NCBI RefSeq assembly: GCF_029784155.1
Contig: NC_073692.1
Coordinates: 274,455,413 to 274,519,412, forward strand
From: Uranotaenia lowii
Taxonomy: Eukaryota; Arthropoda; Insecta; Diptera; Culicidae
DNA: 64,000 nucleotides
Reading direction: 5' to 3'
Part shown: one piece after another, positions 35,256-46,860 of the stretch
Layout of the letters: each line of letters starts with the position of its first letter
Position numbering within the stretch: position 1 is the stretch's first letter
The notes under the pieces: generated by a model
The model's input: the letters and a program-made list of their open reading frames with translations, nothing else
Told to the model about the DNA's origin: nothing
The model's database searches: none
Position numbers and translations under genes: made by a program

Positions 35256-36770
35256 TTCAATAAAAACATTCAAATGAAAACACACATTGTTACAATCTCT
35301 ACCCCATCGCATACTCACTTAAGTTAAACGTATTTTAGGTTTTTTTTTATTTTCAATTGGAATGGAGACAGTTTGAGCAAATGATTTTTTTATCTGGGTG
35401 TTTGAGATATGTGAAGGAAAATATTTTACCTTCTATGAACGTTTCAAGTTTTGCCTAAAAGAAAACAAAAGTAAAAATTGATCAAAATGTACTCAATTTT
35501 TGTTGAAAAACATTTGTTTAGTTTACAAACAACTTTCTTTCAATTTATAAAAATGTATTAATAATTTAAAAGAAAATCAACGTTTTGTGATACGATAATG
35601 CTTTCTATCGCCTTTAGTGAATATCTACCGAAAAAAAATTTTATAGGTTAGCTTGTTTTCAAAAAAAGCTTGTTTCCACTTAAACTTTTGTATTTTGATT
35701 TTTTTTTTTGTACAACATGAGTTATTTTAATTTTTTGTTCTGCTATCAATGGATCCATGAACTAACTAACCCACGTGAAAAAAATCCTCAAAGTGAGATA
35801 CTCACTTTTCAAAGAAAACTTATGGTCGTTGATAAATTTCCAGCACGCCCCTGCTGGCCAGAATCCCGCACGACGGTCACACTTTGGCGAGTCTTTAGCA
35901 AATCTGCCGAGAAGTGAGTCCGTTGGCTGGCCGGTAGCTTACCGAATGTCCGAATAGATTGCCTCGGTCGGTTTGATGGGCCTGGCCGGCAGCAGTTGGT
36001 CAGTTTGGCTAAATGTGTCAACGATGCCATGTTCTTGCCATGCTCGACTATCGCCTTGGCTAGGCATGTGTAGCTGGCTGCTGCCTCATTCAAGATGCTA
36101 GTCAAAAGAGAGTCCTACATAACCTACCTCAACACATCACTGTCATAGGGCATAACGCAACTGGACCGGACTCTGTCAACTAACTTCTTGTCTACTGGCT
36201 GGCTCTTGTCCTGCTGCCGGCGTTGGAAAATTTCTCATCATTCACCGGTCCTAACGATCGTACGGAGCTTAGAAGAAGTCGAAACACTGAAAAAGGTATA
36301 CAAGTTCCCTGGAATAATATGCTGTTGTTGTTGATGTTGTTGCTGGTCTTGTTGTTTGGTGGAGGAAAAGCTACAAATATACATATTCAGCCATCAGTCT
36401 GTAACCATTTCAATCCAAAGTGGTAGGCTTCATTATTACGGATGACTGATGCCAGGAGCACTGCAAAATAATAAATAAATGTGCAAAATGCATGCATAAA
36501 ATGTTAAAACAAACACATTCCTCCCCCCTTCAACCGGACCCACTCATCTCCCTGAATGGGGTCTTGGGACATGGAAAAAAGAACCAAAAAAAAAAAACGA
36601 GAGATAGAATGCAAAATTGACGTCGTCGATGGATTGTGCTAGCACGTTAAGGTACCTTCCAGTATATTTAGGTACAGGTAGAACAGCAGCCGGTGGTCAT
36701 CAAATGTGGTCACACATGCAGAACCATCAGAAAGAGCAACTATGCTGAAAATGTCCATTTGGATGCAAAA
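35256..36770. other. Single-copy-looking stretch, GC-rich core 35.8-36.4 kb
   Basis: The core is more GC-rich than its surroundings and carries open frames on both strands (35809-36105 minus; 36223-36426 plus, which includes a Leu-rich run encoded by a TTG/CTG repeat). None has a family signature or supported splice sites. It may be host DNA that elements have inserted around. Confidence 0.4.
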
Positions 36771-36778
36771 CAGCCCTG

Positions 36779-38627
36779 CAAGGCCGGATTAAGGGGGGGG
36801 GCAAAAGGGGCAATTGCCCCTGGGCCCCCCGGCTCAGGGGGGCCCCCCGAGGGAAAAAAGTTTTAACATTACTTTAATCATACCTTCTACAAATCTATGA
36901 ATAGAAATCAAAACTAGAAAATCGGAATAAAAACTAAAAAATAAAACATTTAAAGGGGCGTCGTGAAATAATATCTAGAATATTTTTTCTCTTGCATAAG
37001 CTAAGGGGGCCACCTAGAATAAGCAGTGAAGAAGTTCTGGACAAATATAATGTGAACCGAAATCGAAACAAAAATTAGGAAGAGTATGAGGCAAAACTCC
37101 TCAAATGTCTATTTTTCAATTGTCGAAACATGTCAGTCAGGATATTCTGTACAGAACAAGAAAAATAAAGAAAAACATCTCCTCATTTTTCCTACATACA
37201 AACGTCTCACACGACTTAGATAGGACAAAGATGCTTTATGGTAAACATTTTAGAATTTTACCCGGGCAGTATCCGGGTTAATACCGGGAATTAATAGAAC
37301 TTTTCATTTTTCGATCATTATTTTTTATATTTCCATTGGTTTATATATTCTAAAATCTTTTCCCTCCCTATTTTTAAAATTAAATCATAAAGAAAAACTG
37401 TAGTGGCCTAAAATGTACCAATCGACAGTACAGAGTGTTTTTATTGTATTTCCATCCCAATTTCTATCTTAGACTTGAAATTCGTATTGGAACATTTTCC
37501 ACTGATTTGTCCAAAATGTGATCATCTACTGAAGTTAATATTATGAAGTCAGCAAATCATTTTCCAATTGATCATTCTAAAATTATCATAAAAACGATCT
37601 TTCAGTAAAGTTTCAATTATCATTAAGCGATTTTCTTAACATGAATATTTCTATGTTTTTAATCTTATCTTTTTCCAAATTCAATTTATTAAGATTTTCT
37701 AGTCTTGTGTTGTTTCTTCAGTTACTGAAGTTCAGTTTCATGTTTTTTTTTTAATTTTGAGAACTCAGGATCTTTATTTAAGGTAAATAAAACATTTGGA
37801 TTTCTTATTTGACTTTTTTCAATGATAAATGATTCTGTGTTTTAAACATTTAATCTCTATTCTAATTTTTTTCCAACCACCATTTTTGCACTTATACCCC
37901 TGTGGCTTTGAGGGCATCGAATGAAACTTTCGTCACATTTATCTGATGAGAATCAAAACGTTTTTTTTTTTGTTTTTCAAAGATTGAAAATTGAAATTCA
38001 CATTTGAAACTCTTTTTTTTTATGAAATTCATATTTTGTTTCTCAAAACTTTATTTGAAATTATGATTTAGATTTGAGACACTGAATTGTGGTTCTGAAG
38101 ATAACCTGATTTTTAGTGTTGAATTCTTATCTCTATGGAATTTGAACTAAATTATCTGGGTTATTTTTTTAATTTGAAATCTTCATGGTACTTCCCAATT
38201 GTCATTAGGTAAATATTTCTCGATTAAGCACAAACCAGACGATTAATGATGAAATGAAAATTATTTAAAATATCTATCTGGTCATTTAACTAAATCAGAA
38301 AATTTAAGTTGGTGATAAGGGTATTAAAAATGAAAATTAAATTTACATTTTGCAGCTCGAATCAGAGCTTCAATTTAAAAAAAAATTCTAAACTGTTCCA
38401 CAATGTTTACACTTGATTAATTAACAATTTTTATTTCACGGTACCAGCAACTATCTTCTAAGAAGACAACATGGCTATTTGAAGACTGAAAACTGTGCTC
38501 ATATTCAGTTCTTTTACACGTTTAAAATATTGCGTATTCTCTGTGATAGCATGTGAAAAATAATCGAATCGTGGGGGGCCCCTGAGAAAAAATGCTCCGG
38601 GCCCCCCTATGGCTTAATCCGGCCCTG
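36779..38627. mobile_element. hAT-type non-autonomous element, 1.85 kb
   Basis: The left end CAAGGCCGGATTAAG and right end CTTAATCCGGCCCTG are inverted repeats, continuing into mirrored G/C runs (GGGGGGGCC). The exact 8-bp direct repeat CAGCCCTG flanks it (36771-36778 and 38628-38635). The CAGGGCCGGATTAAG end is known from hAT elements in many animals. The interior is AT-rich with no transposase. A stray CACTTATACCCC end of the 1674-1900 family sits near 37887. Confidence 0.85.
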
Positions 38628-38635
38628 CAGCCCTG

Positions 38636-39420
38636 GAAGGTGTTGTCAGGATTTGAAGAGAAAGTTTCGAACCGACCGACCGACACGTGAGCTTGGTTGT
38701 GTCGTCTCGTCTGAATCAAGGGGGGTATCTCAGCTTAGCATGAATGAGTCTACAAAATTTGACAAAGCTTCGTTTGTTAACGAAAGCTTTCTGGAGATCC
38801 GGAAGGCTCTACGTTGCTAGCTAGCGAGCTGCACTGCAAGTTGCAAAACAATTGAACCCTTAACGAAATGTTTTCTCCTGATGATTGCTGGAAAAATTGT
38901 ATTATCAGAATTTCATTATTTTCGAGGATAAATTTGTCTGACTGGCATGTTCCTGCATTGCATTGAATAAAAAACAGTTGGGGGTTCTTTTTTTCACTTT
39001 TTGTTTGTTTAACAAATATGTATCTATGGGAAATAGAACAGTCAGGACAAAAATAAAATGATAAGCTTTAACAAATATATTTTTTGAATTTTCAAACTTC
39101 GAATTTAACAAAATGTATCTTAAAGATCTTTTTTCAACTGACTGACTGGCTGACTCAAGGCCGGGTTTGTTCGAGCATTTAAAAAGTTTCTCATGTTTAA
39201 GGATTTATTATTTACTGTTCTTTTTTTAAACAATATTTTTAAAACATGTTATTTTACCCATAAAGGCTTGCCCAAAATCGAAAGATTACAACTTCTGGAT
39301 ATTCTTGGATTGAAAATTCCTGAATATTGTAAATGCTGATGGTGCTAATGAAATTATTTAAAATTTATTCAAAGATTGCAACTAAACGGGATTATCTGTA
39401 CAATAACTTTTGATTGATAA
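38636..39420. other. No gene recognised
   Basis: The first 200 bases continue the host-like sequence interrupted by the hAT element. The rest is AT-rich without features. Confidence 0.4.
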
Positions 39421-39424
39421 GCAA

Positions 39425-39520
39425 GCGCCGATGTGGTCTGGAGGATAGACTGGCGCGAGTCTAGATTTGATATGCCAGGGGTACTGGGTTCGATTCCCGG
39501 TATATGCAAGATAACTTTTA
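39425..39520 (+). mobile_element. tRNA-like SINE head, third family
   Basis: A good B-box and T-arm are present (CTGGGTTCGATTCCCGG, about 39485-39501), preceded by an A-box-like TGTGGTCTGGAGGATAG. The outer ends cannot pair as an acceptor stem and the anticodon arm is poor, so this is a tRNA-derived SINE or tRNA pseudogene rather than a working tRNA. Confidence 0.5.
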
Positions 39521-39606
39521 TGCGCAAAATTCGAGTTTGCATCCGATTGCCATCAAATTTTTAGGGATTGAAAAATAACTATTAATCTTCATTTTACCAT
39601 TTTATA

Positions 39607-40480
39607 CGTATTTTATTAACAGTCCATACGCAAATGTCCGCACCTTGGCCTTAACTCCGGCCATAAGATTCGGCACAACCTATGAATCAACCGTTTTTTG
39701 CATGTAAACCCGTACTTTATTCAGTTCCTCGACTGCCTTCACTACCTTAGGTAGTTTAAGAAGGTGCTGCTTCATAATCGCCGAGTACTTCTCGATGGGG
39801 CGGTGCTCCGGAGCGTTGGAAGGGTTAAACATTTTCGGCACGAAATTGACCTTATTGTCCGCATACCACTTCAGCACGTCCTTGGAGTAGTGGCAAGAGG
39901 CCAAATCCGGCCAAAAGATTGTTGGGACGTTGTGGGCCTTCAGGAGAGGAATTAGCCGCTTCTCTATCTGTAGACCTGTCCGTTCATCGTATCCTGGGTC
40001 ACGAAAGATGCACTTCGCTTCCCACACGTACAGATGGTTTGCCAAACCAGGAATTTATTCGCAAATTTGAACATCTTCTGAGTGCGGACATGCTCCGGAA
40101 CGCTGAACTTATCCTTGGCCGCGAAAAACAGGTTGCTGAGGATCTGTTTGAACTAGGCTTTCACATATGTTTCGTCGTCTTTGATGCAGAATTCAACTTT
40201 CGTCAGCATGTTGAGCTACAACTTAATGGCACGGGTTTTGGTGGGCTTGGTCGCCATTAGAAGCCTTTTGTACGTTGAACGTTCGAAGCCCAGCCTTAGT
40301 TTCGGCCTTCTGGACAAAACTGCGACTTAGATGCAGCTTCTTAGCCACATCCCGAACGGAGGTGTTCGGGTTACGGTTGAAAGCGCCAACTACGCGGTTG
40401 TGATTTTTGGTGTTGTCATCACTTTGAGCGAAATTTTGGTTACTTTGACAAATCCGGATTTATATTTCACTCGTTCCTGA
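39607..40480 (-). pseudogene. mariner (DD37E-type) transposase, broken copy
   Basis: Reading on the minus strand from about 40440: an N-terminal helix region (NTSVRDVAKKLHLSRSFVQK, then AGLRTFNVQ), KDDETYVKA with the first catalytic Asp near 40165, FWPDLASCHYS with the second near 39910, and EHRPIEKY with the final Glu near 39795. The C-terminal part continues past an in-frame TAG (about 39680) to VPNLMAGVKAKVRTF. An early stop after the first motif and frame changes separate the parts, so it is dead even though all three acidic residues survive. The first ~40 N-terminal residues and the terminal repeats are not recognisable. Confidence 0.82.
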
Positions 40481-41214
40481 CTTACGAAAACTCCAAAAAA
40501 ATCGAACCGAACGGTTTGGATTAGTAAGCACCGCATAGACTCAATGCCTTACTCTATAAGAGCTATGTTTTGCGCTTACAATCTGGTATACGCAGAAATC
40601 CCCGAAGTTTTTGGTCTTTCGTTAACTCTAAACGAAAATCTAGCTCCCTGCCGTCTTTAGTGTATTATAATGAAAGTGTTGCAAATTCCACAGACATGTA
40701 TTTCAACTTGTTTGCAGAACATTTTCGATCGATCTTTCTTTTTCATCTGAAAGCTAGCGCAACGAAGCTACTCTTCACCCGATGGATTTCCTTCTGTGAT
40801 TTACTGTCGTTGCATCGAAGCTGTGTCATTGCCCTTAGCTCGAATCTTCAATCAGTCGTTTCAGCAACATAAATTTCCTGATATATGAAAAAAATCGTTC
40901 GTGTTTCCGGTCTTTAAGAATGGCGCCTCATCGCAGTATAAAGCCATTGAACAGCAATAGTCCATGCCAGGCAGATCAGTTTCTTCGAATCTTTTGGAAT
41001 ACACATCTTTTTGTTTGTACCAGTTGGAAAAGAAAAAAAAAACAAGTTGACGCGGAATACACCGACATCAAAGCTGCATTCGTTACAACTGATCATAGAA
41101 TTCTTCTAGCTAAGCTTGGAATCGCGATGCCTAAGAATAAAGGATGGCAATAGCATATCTTTTCCTTTCGCGAATCAATCTGGCGTTCCTCAAGGAAGTA
41201 ACTTGGGACCTCTA

Positions 41215-42727
41215 CACTCAGAAAAATACTATTATGTATGCCATAAGATTCTCTTATGAAGTGGCGCCATAAGAAAAATCATTGAAATTCATAAGATTGT
41301 CTTATGACGCGAATGAATTCTGAAGATGAACGCCTATTGCAATGAGAGGTTGTTGCTTTTCATAGGAGGTTCTTATGGAAACAGTAAATCACTTTCTAAT
41401 AAGAATAATTTTAGATATTTCATATTGAAAACATTCTCTTTATTGTTTGCCAAATTTGTTTGAAATCAAATCATTTATGGTCACCATCAGCAGTGCATCA
41501 ACAAACGCTTCCATCAAAGTTTTTTTTGCAGCATCCCAATCTTCGACCTTGTTAGATCATATAGCTGAAAAGTAAACAAAAATGTATTTCAAATTACTAA
41601 TATGTCGCTCACATCAGAAACAATTAATCGGACTTACCATTCCGGAAATGACAATATCATTTATCTTTGAAGTAAAACTAGTAACTATGAACTGGCGATT
41701 GCTTCGTTCTGTTAGATGATAAAAAAAAACTGTTGAAATGAACGAATGTGTTCATTACTTTCACACAATGCCGTTTCTTCTATTTTTCAGAAGAACATCG
41801 TATGAAAATTGAAAGAACTTCATAAGACTCTTATGAAAAATTATTTTACACTCTAAAACAGTGTTCTGAATATCACTCATTTTCAATGAATGTTTCTGAT
41901 TGCACTTCGCACCTGAACGTACAGCGGTCGGGTTTCGTTATTGATTGCTACTGGACCTACCCGATCATCGATCGTTCAATTCATCGCTAAAATACAGATC
42001 ACCTCGCACGATGCTTGCTGTCAAAACAGTGCAGCACCATCATCAAATTGGAATATCACCAATGCGCAATGCATATGGCGAATCTTGTTGGTCTTCGATC
42101 AGGAGTGAATGGATCAGGCACTGAGTGAATGATACATGAAGCCGATCATTAGCGTATTTTGTTTGATTTGATATAAAGCAAATTAATAAATTTATTTGTT
42201 GTTATAACGTTTTTTAACATCAGTATGATCAAAATCAAATTGCAGTTGTGTTTGTGAGGGAAAGATTTTCACTTTCGCCGTGTTTTTCAATTTTTACAAG
42301 TTCTCTTATTAAAATGTCGTACGTCACGTTAAAACTACTGAGAATTTATGGTGTCCCGCACAACTGTTTGATTTTTCTCGTCCTGCAAAAAATAATTTTG
42401 AATTTCATATAATTCAGGCAGATACTGAGTGAGCTACATTCAGAATGGATCAGTTTGTATCTCACTCATCTCCGATATGCGATGTTTGCTGAACCAATGA
42501 TTCTGAATGATGCGACTCGGTTTGCATAGCTGATAGGAGCGCTGATCGAGATTGCATACCAGCCAGGCGAAGCAGTAGCGAGAGGCGCTATCCCATTATA
42601 CAATCGGAATGTTTCCAACAGGAAACGCATCCTGAGTGTTTGTTTTGATTGATTTTCGGACCATTGCTCTAAAAAGCGGTTCATAAGATGCATCTTATAA
42701 AAATTATAAAAAGAATTTGCCTGAGTG
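41215..42727. mobile_element. TA-flanked TIR element inserted in the RT gene, 1.5 kb
   Basis: Left end CACTCAGAAAAATACT and right end (complement CACTCAGGCAAATTCT) are inverted repeats. TA lies at 41213-41214 and 42728-42729. Deleting the element plus one TA joins the RT motif B codons for GPL directly to LFALF in frame, which fixes both boundaries. Imperfect palindromes of the type CATAAGA-N-TCTTATG recur near 41247, 41303, 41822 and 42682. The region from about 41857 to 42660 may hold a further insertion. Confidence 0.85.
41440..41708 (-). CDS. Possible two-exon 3' end of a gene inside the TIR element
   Basis: On the minus strand an exon at 41708-41638 is bounded by an acceptor (poly-T then CATCTAACAG) and a strong donor (GTAAGT). 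The next exon at 41547-41440, after an AACAAG acceptor, stays open for 35 codons to a TAA that overlaps an AATAAA signal. The joined tail reads TSFTSKINDIVISGM then VEDWDAAKKTLMEAFVDALL and so on. An alternative acceptor (TTTTCAG, 41566) would give a shorter tail. I recognise no domain. Codon phase, splice sites and poly(A) signal agree, so this may be the element's own gene remnant or a captured host gene end. Upstream exons are not found; a frame starting with Met near 41825 (KFFQFSYDVLL) does not join in phase. Confidence 0.33.
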
Positions 42728-43774
42728 TACTGTTTGCGCTATTCTTTAATAATCTAATTCTCAGCTTAGACGACGGAACCAAATTTGGATATGCTGATGA
42801 TTTGAAAATATTTATTCCTACTGCTAATTGCGTTCGCCTTCAAGTGCTGTTGCATCGTTTCGGAGAGTGTAAACTAAACGAATTGTCCGTTAGTGTACTG
42901 TCATAACATTCCATAGAGGTAAAACGCCACTTCTTTACGATTATAACATCGGCAACCAGATTTTGAACCGGGTTTCTGAGGTAAATTGCCTTGGAGTAAT
43001 AATTGATTCGCAATTCACGTTCTACAGTCAATGCTCTTCAGTCATCAACAAAGCCAATCGTCAACTTGGATTCATCACCAAAGTGGTACGTGATTTCACA
43101 GATCCTCTATGCTTGAAGTCTCTGTACTGTGCCCTCGTCAGGTGAGTGATTGAACATGCTTCTATTGTCTGGGTTCCTTATCAGTTAAGTTGGATTCTGT
43201 GAAGCGTGTTCAGATTCGCCTTGAGACACCTGCCCTGGCGCCATCCCGAAGATCTTCCTGCTTATCCAGTCCGATGTCAGATCTTGGGCCTGGATACTCT
43301 TGGATGCCGCCGAAAGACTCAACAGGCCGCATACATCGCCAAAATAATGAATGGAGAAGTGCAATCGCCTAAGCTGGTAAGTTTGGTAAACTTCAGTGTC
43401 TCATCGAGGAATTTACGATCTAATCCGTTACCCGCAAGTCAAATTCACCGAACTTCATACGGCTTCAACGAGCCACTAAGTGCAATGATGCGTTTGTTTC
43501 GAGATACTGAACATCTATACCAGGTGAACTTAATAGTCGTTTGTCGTCGTATAATCAATCCAGATTTTTTAATTCAGTTTGACCGTGTTTTTACAATTCA
43601 TTTAAAATTTTATGTTTCATGAATAATATTAATAGTAATAATAATAATAAATTTAAAAAAATGTTAGCAACCCTGCTCGCACGTGTTCTTTGCCCACTGT
43701 TGATCCCTCTGTTATTTCGCTATCACCATCCATTGACTCGGAATTCTAGTGACGAAATACGCATGCTGGAGCCT

Positions 43775-43930
43775 ATTTCGACATGTTAACCGAGCTGTAA
43801 TTGGCTAACGCGATGTAGTACTGAAGCGGGAATTGCGGGTTCGAAACATGTCGGTTACGTTCTTTCTTTCTTTGATTTCTCATGTTTCTCTAAAACTTTC
43901 CATTACCTTTGAAACCCTTTTATGAATAAA
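43775..43930 (+). mobile_element. tRNA-derived SINE, second family
   Basis: A B-box (GCGGGTTCGAAAC, 43827-43839) follows an A-box-like CGAGCTGTAATTGGCTAA. The body GGTTACGTTCTTTCTTTCTT, then GATTTCTCATGTTTCTCTAA, matches 11980-12050 and 59965-60020. Confidence 0.55.
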
Positions 43931-43940
43931 CGAAATCCTC

Positions 43941-44614
43941 AATTTTGCATCATAAGGTACATTTTCCTCTCTCTCTCTGTTTTTCAACCGGTCTGTACAA
44001 CATTTACGGTTTCAGAAACCCTCTTAAAGATGCACAAAATATTCGGCTAGCCGAATACCACCAAAAAACCGTTTGGCCAAATGTTCGGCTCACCAAATAG
44101 TCAAGTTACCTAGCTTTCGGCCGTTGTTGAAATAGCTACGCAATCACCAAAAATTTTAAGTTTCAGTCAAACATCTTAGGTGTATTTGTGTTACTTTCCA
44201 AGCAGTTTTCTCAACTCGCTCTAGTGATTGTATTTTAAATAAATCTAAATGTTTTAAAATTTCATTTTCTGTTTTTTGAATTTTTCATTCAGAATAGCAT
44301 TTCATCACATTCGAAATAATGCATTATTCATTTTTTCGCCTTTTAATGCGATTTAATAGTTTTAAAACTCCTTAATATTTCTTCAACTAATGGTAGATTC
44401 TCTTAGCGTGTATAACTTTGACGATTGTTCGGTTTTTTTTTCAAATTTGGTAACAAATCACAATTCCACTGACAAAGACTTGCTGCTTACTTTTAATTAA
44501 AAGCCCAGCGTCGATTCTTCGGCAAATAGGGCCGAGGTGAAAGACCTCCACGCACTGTTGACGATCCGGAGCTTGCGTCCTTACTTGCAGAGATGTTAAA
44601 ATCGCGAGTCTAAA
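43941..44614. other. No gene; motif cluster of the TTCGGC type
   Basis: At 44040-44125 several TTCGGCTNNCCAAAT-type repeats occur, related to the minisatellite at 25570. A CT microsatellite lies at 43972-43980. Nothing else is recognised. Confidence 0.4.
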
Positions 44615-44616
44615 TA

Positions 44617-45663
44617 GGGGAGATGAGGGCATAACGAGCACCCAGGGCATAATGAGCACTACTCTTTTCTACGAAAGTACGCATTTTCTTAAATAAATTT
44701 TCAAGAGGATTTGTTTCGTACTTCCTATAATATTAATTTTTCACAAAAAAAGGAATCTCCTTATCATCTTTACAGAGATATTTAAGAAAAACTAGCTTGG
44801 TTTTCTAGTAAAGAAAATATTATAATTTTTGAACACCACGAAATAAGCTCTTATGATCTTAAAATAACCTTGATCTATAATGTATGCACTGCAACATGAT
44901 GTACACATTGTTTCTCAATTTTTACCATCATAAAATTTTTGATTTTTCACTTTTATCAATTTTAAAACACGTTCTTACTTAAATTTGTTGACTAGGGGCA
45001 AATAGAGCACCATATTATCGAGGCATCATGAGCATTTTCTGCCGTAGAATCTAGCAGCGAATTAAAATTGATTTATAGCGCCACACCTTGACTAGTTTTC
45101 ATCCGACGATTTAGCCTATTGGTAAGGTGTCGGAGAGGTAATCAAAAGACTAGCGTTAGATTTCTGTTCGAGGTGATTTTTTTTTTCATTCACAATTCAT
45201 GATCGATTTTTTTATTGTTACATTATACGGCTAGTAGCATCATCCTCCGAACAAAGCACATAATGTATGAGCGTGCGTGAATTGTTTGTATTCTACAAAC
45301 AGACCTAGATTATTTTGTTATTGCTTTGTTTGATGAATCTACGCCTCACCTGACTTCATCAAATTGAATTCGCTGCTAGATTCCCCGGCAGAAAACGCAC
45401 ATCTTGCCCTGATTAATGGTGCTCATACTGCCTCAGGGGGGGTTCTCATTATGCCTCCACAGTGGCTGGTTTTCAGCTTTTAGCAAAAATTTTAAAAATG
45501 CATTTTTTAACGTTTTCATCTAGTTTTTCACGTTTCAGCGCGTTAGGGAATAGGCTTTTCAAGTGTCTGAACACGAAACAATAATGTAACCTCCATATTA
45601 TAGCTATTTTCTATGGTTAAATAACCGTTTTCCTTAAGGTGGCCATTATGCCCCCATCTCCCC
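44617..45663. mobile_element. TA-flanked TIR element, GGGGAGATG ends
   Basis: Ends GGGGAGATGAGGGCATAACG and (complement of right) GGGGAGATGGGGGCATAATG are inverted repeats. TA lies at 44615-44616 and 45664-45665. No transposase. A tRNA-like SINE sits near the middle (45100-45187). The right half from 45195 recurs at 51371-51841. Confidence 0.85.
45100..45187 (+). mobile_element. Short tRNA-like SINE inside the TIR element
   Basis: A-box TTAGCCTATTGGTAAGG (45111-45127) and B-box-like CTGTTCGAGGT (45163-45173) are correctly ordered and end in a run of T. The copy matched at 51371 begins just after this point. Confidence 0.5.
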
Positions 45664-45665
45664 TA

Positions 45666-46200
45666 CTCGCACTTTGCCCTTCTTTGTAGAAAGATTTTAT
45701 TTCGTTAAACTCAAACTGCAATGATGCTATCGATAGTTCAACTCGGAACGCATCAGGAAGTAAGCTTCGGGTATACTCGGCAGGAGTAAACAGCAATCGG
45801 GGGAAACATCAGTGAAGCGAACTTACAGTTCTGCAAATTCAAAATTCAAATCGTTTTCGTTCGGCAGCCGAACACATCAATCGGACAACGCATGGGGGCG
45901 TGGCTAAAAGTGATAGATACAAGGGAACGGGAAACGAGCGAGAGAAGGGTGCGAGGAATGTTAACTCGGTCCGTCGGGCAACGATCGCTCGTGTGCATTC
46001 GTGTTCGGTAAGCTTCGTTCTGTTGTTTCGTTGGTTGATTTTATTCCTGCGAGGCATGGAAAACATCAATGCAGAACTGTACTCTTCGTTTTGTGTGCAA
46101 TCACGTAATGATTGGAACGAAGATAAAATCAATCTGCACACAACAAGTTAAACTCGGAAGAAATCAGCCGAATGATTCTTTTCGAAGCGAGTTTATGCAC
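45666..46200. other. GC-richer stretch, possible promoter-like region
   Basis: Contains GGGGGCGTGGCT (45895-45906), a GC-box-like sequence, an initiator-like ATCAGT near 45809 and a donor-like GGTAAGC near 46008. No coding exon can be attached. The frames at 45839-46151 overlap on both strands. Promoter function is only a suggestion. Confidence 0.25.
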
Positions 46201-46204
46201 CTCT

Positions 46205-46860
46205 GCTTACTTGGTCCCTGTCAAAATTCTCGCCGACAGTTTGGATTTCGGCGACTAGGCTTCGTCGCCACGAGTATCTGGTTCTGCCTCTCCTTCGTTG
46301 TTCTACTGGATTCTATTCAAGCGCTTCCCTGTAAATCTCGTTCTCATCTCTTCGCAGCGTGTGCCCAGTCCATCTCCACTTACGTTCTCAAATCTCGATT
46401 TTTAGCGCCTTTTGATGCCACCGGCGATGTAGTTCCCCATTTGAGATCCAGTTGCCTTGCCACCAAGCGCGGATGATATTCAACAGGCAGCGATTCACAA
46501 ATAATTGCAGTTTTATGTCTTCACCGCATATGTGTACCAAGTTTCATACCTGTACAACAAAATGGATTTGACGTTTTAGTTTAAGATTCGAATTTTCGTT
46601 TGTAGAGAAATCTGACGTAACTGCTAGATGTTTCGGAGACTCGCAAACGCAAATCGGGCCTTTCTGATCCGGGCCTTCTTGATACCACCATCAGGCGTTA
46701 TCTGGCTACCAAGATACTGGAAGCACTCCACTGTCTCAACCTGTTGTCCAGCTACCACGAAATTGGAACGATTTTCTGTGTTGATTTCCATCGACTTGGT
46801 CTTTCCGACATTGATTTTGAGACCTAAACTACATTCTATGTTGATACAAACAAGCAAATT
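46205..46860 (-). pseudogene. RT C-terminal fragment of an RTE-like non-LTR element
   Basis: On the minus strand GLKINVGKTKSMEINTENRS, VECFQYLGSQITPDGG and RKARFAFASLRNI (46857-46624) match the same region of the element at 54081-56258, followed by the C-terminal tail down to 46205. Frame breaks and short length mark it as a dead 5'-truncated copy. Confidence 0.78.

Larger units (their letters stand above)
40540..43650 (+). pseudogene. Non-LTR retrotransposon (CR1/Jockey/I-like), split by an insertion
   Basis: Before the split: linker residues (LRLQSGIRRNPRSFWSF, NLFAEHF, 40573-40735), EYTDIKAAF (a degraded RT motif A near 41058) and SGVPQGSNLGPL (RT motif B, 41176-41214). After the split: LFALFFNNL, FGYADDLKIF (RT motif C, near 42790-42820), LNCLGVIIDSQ-like thumb, FTDPLCLKSLYCALVR, and the C-terminal tail from 43206. 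Multiple stops and frameshifts make it a pseudogene. At 43621-43652 an AATAATAAT tail marks its 3' end. The endonuclease is missing, so it is 5' truncated. The split is the TA-flanked element at 41215-42727. Confidence 0.85.

Noticed and set aside
36223..36426. Small membrane protein with a Leu-rich segment
   Set aside because: The Leu run comes from a TTG/CTG simple repeat, and there is no supporting context.
39425..39520. A functional tRNA gene
   Set aside because: T-arm and B-box are good, but the acceptor ends cannot pair and the anticodon arm is poor.
45839..46141. 100-residue minus-strand protein
   Set aside because: An overlapping plus-strand frame is equally open, and neither has recognisable features.
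46069..46476. 135-residue plus-strand protein similar to one at 54026-54400
   Set aside because: Both are antisense readings of the same non-LTR RT C-terminus, which is coded on the minus strand.
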